Shown one piece after another: positions 21,280 to 33,500 of a stretch of DNA of 64,000 nt. This stretch comes from Xestospongia muta. Taxonomy: Eukaryota; Porifera; Demospongiae; Haplosclerida; Petrosiidae. The stretch lies in contig OY848917.1 of NCBI GenBank assembly GCA_963693285.1, positions 20,871,245 through 20,935,244 of the forward strand. Direction: 5' to 3'. Under the pieces are notes generated by a model. The model ran no database searches and was not told the DNA's origin. It saw nothing but the letters and a program-made list of their open reading frames with translations. The first letter of the stretch is position 1, and each line of letters begins with the position of its first letter. The position numbers and the translations under genes are program-made.

Positions 21280-22270
21280 ACTTTCTTCATATACATACAT
21301 TACCAATAGTTAAGACCTAGTGTGGATTATCTTGGTCATGTTACCCATAACAGAGAAATCAAAGCTATTCAGGATGCCTCAAAGCCTAAGAGTGTGGGAA
21401 AGATCAGATGATTTTGGGGGAACATAGATTAATATAGTCAATTTTAGCCTAATCTTTCAGCTCAGTTACCTCTTTATATGACTTATCTTGCAAATAATCA
21501 CAATGGTTGTGGACAGCCAGCCAAGATTTATGGTTGAAAGGAACTACTCTTAACTAGAGAAAGAAGGATTGATCATTATTCCTCTATTGTAGACCATTCA
21601 CTATTGAGTCTTTACCACAAACCATTATCATTTTTATTTAGCGAGAATAAGCAAATATATTAAATGGCTTCATCCAGAATACAAAGGTGGGTACTAACCT
21701 TAAGTGCATACTAATACTCTATTTGCTACAAGCCTGGAAAGAACGTAGCCAATGCTAATGTTCTTAGTCAATTGCCTAGGCCCATTACAACCACCTCTGA
21801 CTGCCTTCCCAGAGATCTTGTTAACTTGTTAGCACATTTGTCTGGACAACATTATTAGATGTAGATACTATCAGAGAACAAACCAATAAGGATACAATAT
21901 TATCAAAAGTTTGAAGATACATCTTTGTCAGGTTAGCCAAGAAGACACGTGTCCACTTTCCATAAGACAGTGCGAACTAAGTGTCCTACAAGACTGTGTA
22001 CTCTGGGACTCTTGGTTGTCATACTGATATAATGTCAAAGCGATGTCTTACAGGAACAAACAACATCACCATACTATCCTTCATCAATGAGTTGGTAGAA
22101 CGTTCATTTAAACAATGCATTGAAGGAGATACCATTCAAGAGAAGCTACTAATTTTTTGTTCAACTACTATACAACCACAGGTATATCACCAGTAGAATT
22201 ATTGTTGAATCAATATCCAAGATCTTGTTTACATTTATTATTTCCTGACACCCACAGAAAGTAGAAAAAT
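21280..22270 (+). pseudogene. Decayed Gypsy (Ty3) retrotransposon fragment
   Basis: Remnants appear in order: the RT end (VDYLGHVTHNREIKAIQDAS), the RNase H end (YKPGKNVANANVLSQLP), and the integrase C-terminal part (ELVERSFKQCI, then TTTGISPVELLLNQYPRS). These are standard Ty3/Gypsy blocks. Stops and frameshifts are frequent and large parts are missing. No LTRs were identified. Confidence 0.7.
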
Positions 22271-24187
22271 CTCAAATGAGTCCAAATTCTTGAGTTATAC
22301 ATGCAGTATGTGTTTGCTATAAATTTGGTCACATCTGACACTTTATTTAGAATCAATTATATTGTATTATCCCTTCATTGAAAACTTGACAAAATAGTTT
22401 TCATTACAGGCCGAATAAGATAATGCTGATTTCTTAGAGATGTGTGCTCAACAAACCATTGGTACTAATGTTAGTCCTGAAGGGCCTCCAAAGATATAAG
22501 AGTGAGTACAGTTGAGTGACAAGTTTTCCTAAGTCTTCTTGCATGTCTGCTATTGCTATTTCTTCTCAAACATTTCTGTCACCTGAAACACTTAAGCTAT
22601 TGTTAACTCCATATGGTGATTTTAGCATATATACAAAAAATATACATTGTACTTTCATGAGTAATTGAATATTTGGATTTGGTGTGTCTCAATCCATTAT
22701 AAATTACATGTCTTCAGAAGACATGTAAGCTGCTATTGAAATAACTGACCCAATGAAAAGGAAAATGTACTTTTGTGGCTAATACAATCATCAATTCTCT
22801 TAATAAAATGTGAATATTTGTTAAACATAGATCTGTACGACTTAATTGTCTATGGCATAAAATTGCATAAAGCTAGTTCTATTATCAGCTTTGTTGGATA
22901 CATCGTGTTAGAGTAAAGATTTTGATTATGATCATTGCATAAGATTTTGACATGTATAATGTAAAAGGTTCCAAAAATAATGGAACAGATTGCATGTTTC
23001 TACTGGTATGCTTTGGATTAATTTTCTAATGTACTATTATACATGAACACTTACTTTGTATGTATATAATATTTTTGATATATTTGCAAGGTGAGGTCAT
23101 AACTGCATGTATGGTCACAACTAGACATACATGTAATTTGTGCATCACTAAATGTGTGAGAGTCTCTTGACATCAAATTTACATATTTGGTAAAACTCGT
23201 TGTTTTGCTCAGGAGATTGTGGTAATTATCAAGCTTATGACTGCCTAGATCAAAGTAATGTTGAATTCCACCATTGTGGATTATCTGTGGCATACTAAAG
23301 GGAATATTTGATGAGTGCTACATTTAAAAGCCACAGAAATATTCCACTGACATCACATGTGACTGTATACAAGTCTACAACTCTGTTTGTGCTGACTATA
23401 ACCATTTAATGTCTACACTAGTTGTCAATTTGTTTACATTGACCAAACATGTAGTTACTATCATCATGGTGTTGAACTCTTGTATTTTGTACTTATGTTC
23501 TCTGTCATTGTTTTTAACTGCAGTGTATAACTTACACTTCTACTGGACAAAACAACAAAATATCTAAGAGGTAGAATTTAAGAATATTATGTTCAGAACA
23601 CAAACATGACCTCTTTGTGATGTATATGTAATTTACCATTTATCCTGAGTAGATTTACAGTTGTAATGTGTGAAAATTAAAAAATATATTAAAGACTGTA
23701 AAAAGGTTTCTTGAGATACTCTTACACTCACAAGCCCATCTAGCACCCACAAAGAACAATTTCCTCTCTCATAATAACAATTAGTGGTTGGGTGTGCTAT
23801 GTGAAATTAGCATACCAAATAATTTGTAAGTTCAATGACTGATGGGTCTATATAAAGTTATTATATTCAATAGATCATAAACCTCTCGTGTATGCTCTAT
23901 TTGCATAAAGACATACAAAGAATTTTACTACAAACATTAACATTGTTATCAAAGTCATGTGGATTTTAAATTTTTATGTAAACAAGTACAAGGTATTAAT
24001 AATACAAATACAAAGAATCTATATAATTATACTTAATTACTGTTACTATATAATATGTCATTAAATGTGTCAAAATGTCAGTGGATAGAAAATGAAGCAC
24101 TTTAGTTTACAAAGAAATACAATTACGCAAAATTTGAGGATACACCTGCAAAAAAATGAAAAAAAATTGGTAAAATCTGGTAATACA
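22271..24187. other. Intergenic, nothing recognised
   Basis: AT-rich sequence. A minus-strand open frame of 80 codons at 23051-23293 matches nothing I know and has no flanking exons. No repeats or other signals stand out. Confidence 0.4.
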
Positions 24188-24193
24188 TTTATT
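24188..24193 (-). terminator. Candidate poly(A) signal of the ankyrin-ROC-Death gene
   Basis: AATAAA on the minus strand lies about 290 bp after the stop codon at 24486. It is the nearest canonical signal I noticed, though the motif is common in such AT-rich DNA. Confidence 0.3.
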
Positions 24194-24485
24194 GAAATGG
24201 CTACCACTAACACATGATACATCTACCATAAATATTATGTATCTTTTTAAAGAAATATAAAACAACATGAGTTATTCTTTGTCTAATGTAATGATATGGT
24301 ATAATCTCAGCTATAACTTAATCAAAAACCAGCTTGTCATGCCAGGTATCTGTATGTGACAGCAACCAATACTAATATCAGTAACAATTTATATGTCAAT
24401 TCTTTTTATAATCACATAATATCTAATTGAACCTAGTATTGCTAAAAAGAGTATAATTAATTATACCTTTTGTATTTAGCAGCCA

Positions 24486-24526
24486 TTACTGAGTTGCATC
24501 AGATCCAGTAAATGTACCTCCCACAT
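24486..24526 (-). CDS. Terminal coding exon
   Basis: It follows a TTTTTCTAG acceptor and completes the phase-1 codon left by the Death exon. It encodes DVGGTFTGSDATQ and a TAA stop. The short, serine/threonine-rich tail has no recognised motif. Confidence 0.65.
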
Positions 24527-27500
24527 CTAGAAAAATTGAGATAAAAAACAAAAGGCCATTAAATTTAGTACAAAGTGGACAAGACCAAGACTATGTAGCA
24601 TGGTAACAAATTAAGTTATGTTGGTCAATGTGTTACATGCAGTTGTAGTATAAATCAATGGTACAAACTAGAACCACTCTGCTATCCTTACATGCAATAT
24701 TTCTAATATAATAGTTATATCAATCAGATATGCATATTTGTTCTATAGGTCTATAAGTTAAAGTATTTTCTAACTCTACCAGTATAAGTCCAGCTTTGTA
24801 TAAACACTAATTTCAAACATTATTACAACTATTGATTTTAACAAATTTGTTAAGTCAGTTATATTTTTAGCAGTAGCAGAGATAGCACAATGAAACAAAC
24901 ATGACCCTATACTTTGTGAGGTCCAGACAATGCTGCCACATAGACAGAAATAAATTAGGTACTGGGCCCGGGTCTTGCAATTATACAAAGAACACAGAAC
25001 CCTCTACATAATAATATGAGATGAGAAATAATTGTACCTCCTTTTATGAGATACTGTCTAATATCGGTAGCCAACAACTTATTTTGAAGAGGTCTTTCTA
25101 TAATTGTGATAACATTTCTCCAAGTAGTTGGGGTTGGTCGGCTATTGAACCAAGCCTGAAGTGTTTTTGACAACTTTACTTCATTTGATAAATTTGAATA
25201 AAGCAAGCCATCAAGAGTATTACCATCAACTCCAAGTAGGGCACCAATTTCATACCATTTAGTAGAAACTGGAGATAGAAACCGTAGCAGAACATGACTC
25301 TCTGGCTCTAAACCTGTGACAAGGTACAGAATATACTATATATTTATTTTGCAGGTATAGTAACTTGAATAGTGTTAATGTAACTCATAAAAAGTTTAAG
25401 ATCTTTTGCTGTTAACCTTACAAAGCAAACAAGCTTCTGAAATGCATATTATATTTTTTCTTTATGCAAGACACTAGCTGCTATTAGTCCACTAGTTAAC
25501 TTCCATCATCATTCTTACTTAGACAGTATTTATAGGTTGCTATGACAACATCAAAATTAGATATTTCCATTAAACTAGTACAATTAGTTATTAATTCAAA
25601 CAATCCATTAATTTCATAAAGATAGCATGCACCTTGTGTATAAGCACCTTTACATTAAAAAGACTAGGGAGCTGTATGTAATAAAATCAATAGTGTCAAT
25701 ATAAAATAATTATGTAAAACAGATTAACAATTTTCATACTTACCCAGATTAGGTGTGTCATCTAACCTTTCTGACACTAATTAGAGATATTATTTAATAA
25801 AACAAGGAGCCACTAACATTATACACAAACCTTTATAGAGGAGTTTCTCAGATATCCTTTCAATATCACGTTCACTTAATGGAGGATAAGCAAGATCCTA
25901 TAACAGAATGTGGTATAAATATGACCCAATACAAAATGTGGTAAAGTATGATGCAGTACAGAATGTATGACACATGATATTACATTTATTATATAATCAA
26001 ATTAACAGATACTTACCAAAGGATTACGCCCAGCAAAAACACTAAGTTGACTGCAACGTTCCTTTACTGACATGTGACTTAATGAAAACGAGAAAAAAGA
26101 ACACCTTTCCATTATGTGGTGAAGATGGTTATGATGAAGTGGTAGGTTAGCACTGAAAAGTGCTCTTGTCACTGAAGGAGCAATACAAAGAAAAGGATCA
26201 CAAGCTCCCACAATCTGTTCAATGTTTATTGACTTCATGTCTTTGTCATAACATTTTGTAACATTACATTTTGCAAGCACAGACCGAGCAACATCTTTTA
26301 CATTATAAAGTATGCGTTCTCTGACAGGAAGACAGCGAGCTTTTGCTACATCACTAGGGGCAATGAGGTACTCTTCACATTCAAATGAGTGCATCTGACT
26401 TTTCAATGTTAACACTGTCTTAATAACATTATTAAAAACATCATGGCTTTTTTCAATGTCGTCGTTCATTGATGTAACTACTGTAACACAACGATAGTGC
26501 TCTGTCACTTCAACTATAACTTTAACTTCATTCTCCCAATAAATGCCATTTGTCCATACATAACAACGACGAGCTAACATTTGGACTTTTTCATCACCAT
26601 CAGCTATTTCACCAGGTATACTGTGGCATGGAAGACAAAAAATGTAGGAAAGGCTAAAGAGAAGAAGGTGAAGAAATCGTGTTGAGAGAAATTGGTTACA
26701 ATCAGGACACCAGAGGCACCATCCTAACTCATTTTCTATTTCAATATTTGTAGGGGGATTAGCATGAATAAGGGATGGAAAAAATAACAGCTTATCTGAT
26801 GGGAGAGGAATTGAAGCTGATATATTGGTTTCAATTTTTTTTAGTGAATTAGAATCCAAAACATGACAGAACTGAAGACTTCTAAGGAACCCAATTAACA
26901 TATTAATATCATGTTTTGGAAATAATCTTTCCAGAACAGATGTAGGCACAATGCCAGTATTACTAGCAATATCTTGATGGGCATGTTTGATTTCTTTTGG
27001 AGCAAAAAGGACACCATTGACTTCTTTGAGAAGAGCAGCTCTGTCAATAACTACCCAACTTTGAGCATCATCCTCATTTTTAATGAATAAAATGAGACCT
27101 TTGTCACTTAAAGTGGTTAGAAATTGCAACAAGACTAACCTTTCTGAAGGAAGCGAAGGGTCATCACGCTCTCTTAATATGATACATAGCTTCTTTAGGC
27201 TAATAGTTATAATATTCTCTTCGCTTCGAAGCAATTGCAAGAACGAGAATTGAACGTGGCAGTAGAAACTAATTTTATCAGATCGATCAAGTATAGCTTT
27301 GCAGCTATAAGAAAGCATAGCAACAAACTCTTTGACACCTTTTCCTCCAGGACGATGACATTCCATAGGTAAAAACCCATGAAAGTCTTGTGAATGATCA
27401 GCTTTTTCAGCAACTTCAGCAACTACTTTTGAAATTTCCTCACAACCATAAGACATCTCATCAAGTCGACTTCCAATGACAAGTACTTGAGATGGCCTTG

Positions 27501-30500
27501 AGCTTGATAAATGAAGACAGGCATTCTTTATAAAATTAAACCAGTAATATAAATCACACTTAATTGTGCAGAGATCATCAGTCATCTTAGAAAGTATGGC
27601 AAAAACAGCAGGTGTGTTTAGCATGAGATTTTCGAGAATTGCTGCATGGCTACTGTAATATTCCTTATGCCCTGCAAGATCATAAAGGACAATGTTTCCG
27701 ACTTCATGACTTGAAAAGGTATGTGCATTAATCCCAGTAGTAAGTAAATCTACTGGAATAGGATCAGATGTGTCAAACTTGTAGTTAGGCGGTTTCTTAG
27801 CTCGTTCCATAATGACTGCTGCAAGTGAACTTTTACCAGCACCAGTATTACCACAAAAAAAGACTTTGCTGTAAGATTCTACAGGAAAGTCTTTTCGACA
27901 TTGTTCAAATGGCTCAAACATCTTTAAAATACCAAAGCGATTTACATTGTCACGATAAGCAAGTTCCATTGCTGTTTGATTACGTCGGTTCTTAGCCATT
28001 GGGTTGACCTTTCCAGATGACAAAAGGGATTTCACAACATCACCATAACAACCCTGGCAAGCAGCATGAAGGGGTGTATTACCAAACTAAAAAAATAAAA
28101 TGTATTTCCAGTAAACTGTAGTAATTGACATTCTATTTATATCAGATCAAACATGACAATCAGAATACTTCATTTATACCTAAATTTGAAAGAACTTTGT
28201 ATGTATTTTAGCCAGTTAATTATTATGTCACAAACCAACATTAATATTTTTGTACTAATTAAAACATTGGTAGAATATTTCTAAAGAAATGAGAATTACA
28301 TATTTTGAAAAAGGCTCAACTCATCCATATATTCTTGATATACAAACATCTAAGCCTTTTAAGAGACTTTGTTTCACTTCATTTTGTAATAGAAGTGTAT
28401 CTACAGTGAGCAAAACTGACAGAAATCAGCTATTTTTTCTGAAAGCTCTAAAAATAGATCTAATCAATTGTGCTCTTACTTTCTATGATAATGTTTTGAG
28501 TAAGCCCGTTAAAATTGCTTAGGATATAGTTTATGTTATACATTAATTTGATCTTATTTAATAAATAAAGCATAAATGTATGTCACTACTTACATAATCA
28601 GCAATGTCAGGGTTAGCATTGTTATTAAGAAGAAGCTGAACATATTCATTATTGCCTTTCTCAGATGCAATGTACAAAGCAGTTTGGCCACTCTATGTAA
28701 ATGTAAAAGGACAAATAACAAATGATTGTTAGTGTATATATAAATGACAAAAAGTGTTTCAATAAAATGATGCATCATTCCTTCTAACTATAGAAATTAT
28801 GAGAGAGACATTCTTTAATATAATAACAATATTAAACTACTTATTAATAATTCATTAGGAAAAACTTTTAATGTAGTGAACTTTCCGACATTGTTGATAC
28901 AGATTAGACGATAATTATCTAAATGAGTCGTAGTCTTTATAATTGGGCTATCGTATGCTTACATTATGAACACAGTTAAGTCAAACTATAAATATTACTA
29001 AGTGGTAGAGGTTGTTTGTTGTAACATGTTAAAGTTGATATGATACAAATGAGTTCAAAGTGTCAACAAACTGCTTCAACTTTCTAAATGACTGTATCAG
29101 AATATAGCATAGCACTGTATCAGATACAACATAGCTGCCACATCACTTTGAACTTACATGGTAATCACATAAGCCACAAACACATTTTAATTATTTTAAT
29201 ACAACAGATCTAATCGATTGTGTCTTACTTTCTATGATAATGTTTAAGTAAGCCAGTTAAAATGTTTTAGGACATAATATATGCTATACATTAATTTTAT
29301 CTCATTTAATGAATAAACCATAAATGTATGTCACAACTTACATAATTAGTAATGTCAGGGTTAGCACCATTATTAAGAAGAAGCTGAACACATTCATTAT
29401 TCCCTTCCTTAGATGCAATGTACAAAGCAGTTTGGCCATCCTATGTAAATGTAGAAGTACAAATAACAAATGATTGTTAGTGTATATATAAATGACAAAA
29501 AGTGTTTCAATAAAATGATGCATCATTCCTTCTAACTATAGAAATTATGAGAGAGAAGTTCTTTAATATAACAATATAATATTAAACTACTTATTAATAA
29601 TTCATCAGGAAAAACGTTTAATGTAGTGAACTTTTCGACATTGTTGATACAGATTAAATGATAATTATCTAAATGAGTCGTAATCTTTATAATTGGGCTG
29701 TTGTGTCAAACTATAACTATTACTAAGTGTCAGAGGTTGTTTGTTATAATATGTTAAAGTTGATATGATACAAACGAGTTCAAAGTGTCAGCAAATTGAT
29801 TCAACTTATGAAATGATTGTATCAGATACAACGACGCTATCTCATCACTTTAAATTTCCATGGTAATCACTTAAGCCACAAACACATTTTAATTATTTTA
29901 ATACAACTTAGATCATACTGTATTGCACATGTGCTTTGCTGTGACATTAACAACCCATGGGTCTGTTAGCCATTGGGTTTGTTTACATTACAGCACCTGT
30001 ATCTGCCATATAACCCTCATGGTTGTGTATGTATACTTAACACTATCAATTACAAATCAGCATACTTCGTCTCCAATGTTAATATTAGCTCCCCTGGACA
30101 AAGCATCCTTGGTACCTTCCAAATTCCCTTTTCTTAAAGACTCTAAAAGTAAAGTGTCCTAAATAGAAAGGTAAAATTTCTTACTTTTAACAGAATACTA
30201 TTACAGAATTTTAAGATGTACATACACTCACATAGAACACTTATACTTAGAGTATGTATGAACTTCTAAATGTGATATTACCTTATTACACTAAAAACTG
30301 TTCATTCACCAAAATGTTCTTATTACTTACCACCCAAACAATATTGACTAATAATTGCTGTACCTGTTTGATTTATAGGATATATATGTGCATATTTATA
30401 TATTGTGAATGCTATAATTACATAAAATGTATATCACAACAAGCACTACAAATATAGAGCAAGAGATTTGGTGCATAATACATAGAAATGTGTACAAACT

Positions 30501-33500
30501 CATAACATATGACTTACAGCCTGTACAGCTTCTAAATTGTTGGCATTAGCATTAACTAACATCTTTACAATGACATCATTTTTATTCCAATAAGCTGCAT
30601 GAAGTGCTGTACGTCCATACTAAATGATAATTGTGACAAACATATGATGAGTCAAAATAAACAAATAAACAAAACATAGATATAAAGATCAAAGGCTAAA
30701 GTATTGGATACCTCCCTGTCAAATGTTTTAAAGCTAAACTATTGGCCAAAATAGTGCCTCATGAAGCTTCACCTAGTGTCATAGTGCCACATGAAATTTT
30801 TTTCTGTGCACCATGTACTCATGATTGTATTACAAGATACAAGGTCTGCAATTATATCACCAAAGAACAAGTCAAGCCTAGTGTTGATCGTAGACAACAA
30901 ACATCATTTAAAGTCATAAAGGTATGGAATTTATATTCCTTCTGAATTTAAGTACTATTTGAATTTAATCCCATCTGAAGCCTCATTTTATTGAAGGTTG
31001 TTAACCAGCCTCATTTCTCAAAGCAACTTGTCCGAAAAAAATATCTTAATTACAAAGACTTGTTAAGAAATTTGTACTAAAGCTGGATTGGAACACTATT
31101 TCAATGGACATAGTTTAAAGGTGACTTGTATACCGTTGAGCAAATTAGAAAAATCTGTAGTGAACAGCTCATTCAAAGTGAAGTGGTCATTTTAGTACTG
31201 AACCAGTTAAACACTATGAGGGACAACCACCTCCTGCAAAAAGTCTGCACAGGTACAGAAAACTCAGTAAATCAATAAATAAGATCGACAAAACTGTGGT
31301 TGCTCCAAAATGGTCACAACTCTCTTCTAAAATCAACCCATTGCCTGAAATTACATGTACTCCTGATTTCTTTTGCATTGGTACAGTTTCTGAAACATTA
31401 AAAGGCAAATGACACAGCAGATCAAATAGTTACATCCCAAAAATAAAATCACATGTCTGTACAACTAGGATAGTACAATGTGTTAAGAGTTCTTAGATGA
31501 GTGCAATTCAAGTACATACTAAGTGGAGAAGGTATGAATATTCCTAACTTTATCATGTCATGTTTCAGAGGAGACTAATGACTCAAAGAAGGTCATTATT
31601 GGCATAGTAATAACTGTCATGAAATATAGAAATACATGTACCATATTTGCAATTATTTTTGTGATATATAATTTTCACATTTGTTTAGGAAATGCTATCA
31701 ACAGAAATTTCAATGATTTTTTCACATTTCATTTTTTATGATATTGCCCACCGCATGTGACATAGAGTAAAGAATCAATATTCGGACACCATGTATATTC
31801 GGACGCTGACCTGACGCTTCCAGTTCTTTCTAAACATTGATTTTACCATGATATTGTAACTCATAATGTTATTGTTTATTACCGCTAGTTTGGGCCGCTC
31901 TCGCTCAGGATATTGCCAGTACGAGTACGAAAAGTGAGAATATTCGGAAACGCCTATTTTCGGAAGAATTTACCAATCGTCGTACAGGCGTGTTGTTACT
32001 GTTTAAGAAGAAGTTTGTGTATCAATCATAGTAGCAAAAGAAGGTACTATTATTACACTATTTTGTGGCCAAAAATTATAAAATTTCTTCAAACACAAGT
32101 GAGCAAAACAGCCCAGCTTTTTGTAATAGTGACAACCTCCATGAAAACTGACAGCTCCACCCATCTCGTCAATTTGAAACCTAGTGTTTTGAAAGGTAAC
32201 ACTTGTTATCATGTAGTTGATTGTTTATCACATTTTAGATGTTAAATTTGAAGGAACGCGTATTTTCATCTCATACTTTGGAAGTCTCAAGAGGAGGTGG
32301 TGGACAACTGTCAAGACCTGCACGTTATAATAGTTGGAAGTCTGGTAATAAAGAGAAGCTACACAAGGCATATGAAGCTGTGAAGACCGATCGTATGACG
32401 TTAAGGCAAGCTTCAGAGGTTTTTGGTGTACCTAAAAGTACCTTGCATGATCGTTTAACCGGGAAAGTGTTATTTGGATCCCATAGTGGTCCTAGTAGAC
32501 TCATGTCTGAAAGAGAGGAGGAAGAGCTTGTATCATTTCTTATCCATTGTGCATCAGTTGGATATCCTAGATCGAGAAAAGATATTCTTACTCTAGTCCA
32601 AACTATTCTTACAATGAAAGGTTACCATGGCACAGTATCATATGGTTGGTGGGATTCTTTTCGCAAGCGTCATCCAGATATTTCTTTGAGAAAAGCTGAG
32701 CCGTTGGCCCATCCTCGTGTTATTTGTAACACTCCTGAGGTCATCAATAAGTACTTTGATCTTTTGGAAGAAACTTTAGTAGAGAATGATTTACTGGAAA
32801 AACCATGCCAAATATTTAACTGTGATGAGTCAGGCTTTCCACTTGACCCAACAGCTCCCAAAGTAGTAGTAGCAAGAGGACAGAAACACCCATACAGTAT
32901 ATCGAGTGGAGACAAAACTCAAATTACTGTTTTGGTCTGTTGTAGTGCTGGAGGTTATGTTATCCCTCCATTTATTATCTACGACAGAAAGAATTTAAAG
33001 CCAGAAATGACAGAGGGTGAAGTTCCTGGATCTAAGTATGGCCTATCAAGCAGTGGGTGGATGGATGGAGAATTGTTTGATTTATGGTTTCGTCACCATT
33101 TCCTTGCTTATGCTCCATCTGCACGCCCTCTGTTACTCCTCCTTGATGGCCATTCTTCTCACTACACTCCCAGTGTCATCGATAAGGCAGCTGAAGAAGG
33201 TGTGATTTTATTTTGTTTACCACCTCACTCGACACATCTCACTCAACCTTTAGACAAAACTTGTTTAGCTATGTTGAAGAGGTGTTGGCAAGAGGAATGC
33301 TATAACTATAGAATAGAAAACCCCTTTAAGGCCATAAGTAGATATAACTTCTCCCACATTTTTCATAAAGCTTGGTTACGAGGAATGACAATGCAAAACA
33401 TATCAACGAGTTTTCGAGTTACTGGTGTGTTTCCAGTGAATCGCGAAGTTGTCCTTCCACCTACTTCTTTACCATCTCCTAAACTATTACATTTGAAGAA

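Larger units (their letters stand above)
28505..29870. repeat. Tandem duplication of an exon-plus-intron unit (748 bp)
   Basis: About 28505-29130 aligns with about 29250-29870. The ankyrin exon, its downstream intron (including a TGATTGTTAGTGTATATATA segment) and shared landmarks such as AATAATTCAT are preserved. Small deletions distinguish the copies. Confidence 0.85.

Noticed and set aside
23051..23293. 80-codon minus-strand ORF
   Set aside because: No recognisable motif, no neighbouring exons and AT-rich context; may be chance.
31913..32245. Open frame in the left terminal repeat, mirrored at 35053-35400
   Set aside because: Both copies lie in the long inverted repeats of the transposon and start at non-ATG codons; the duplication follows from the repeat.
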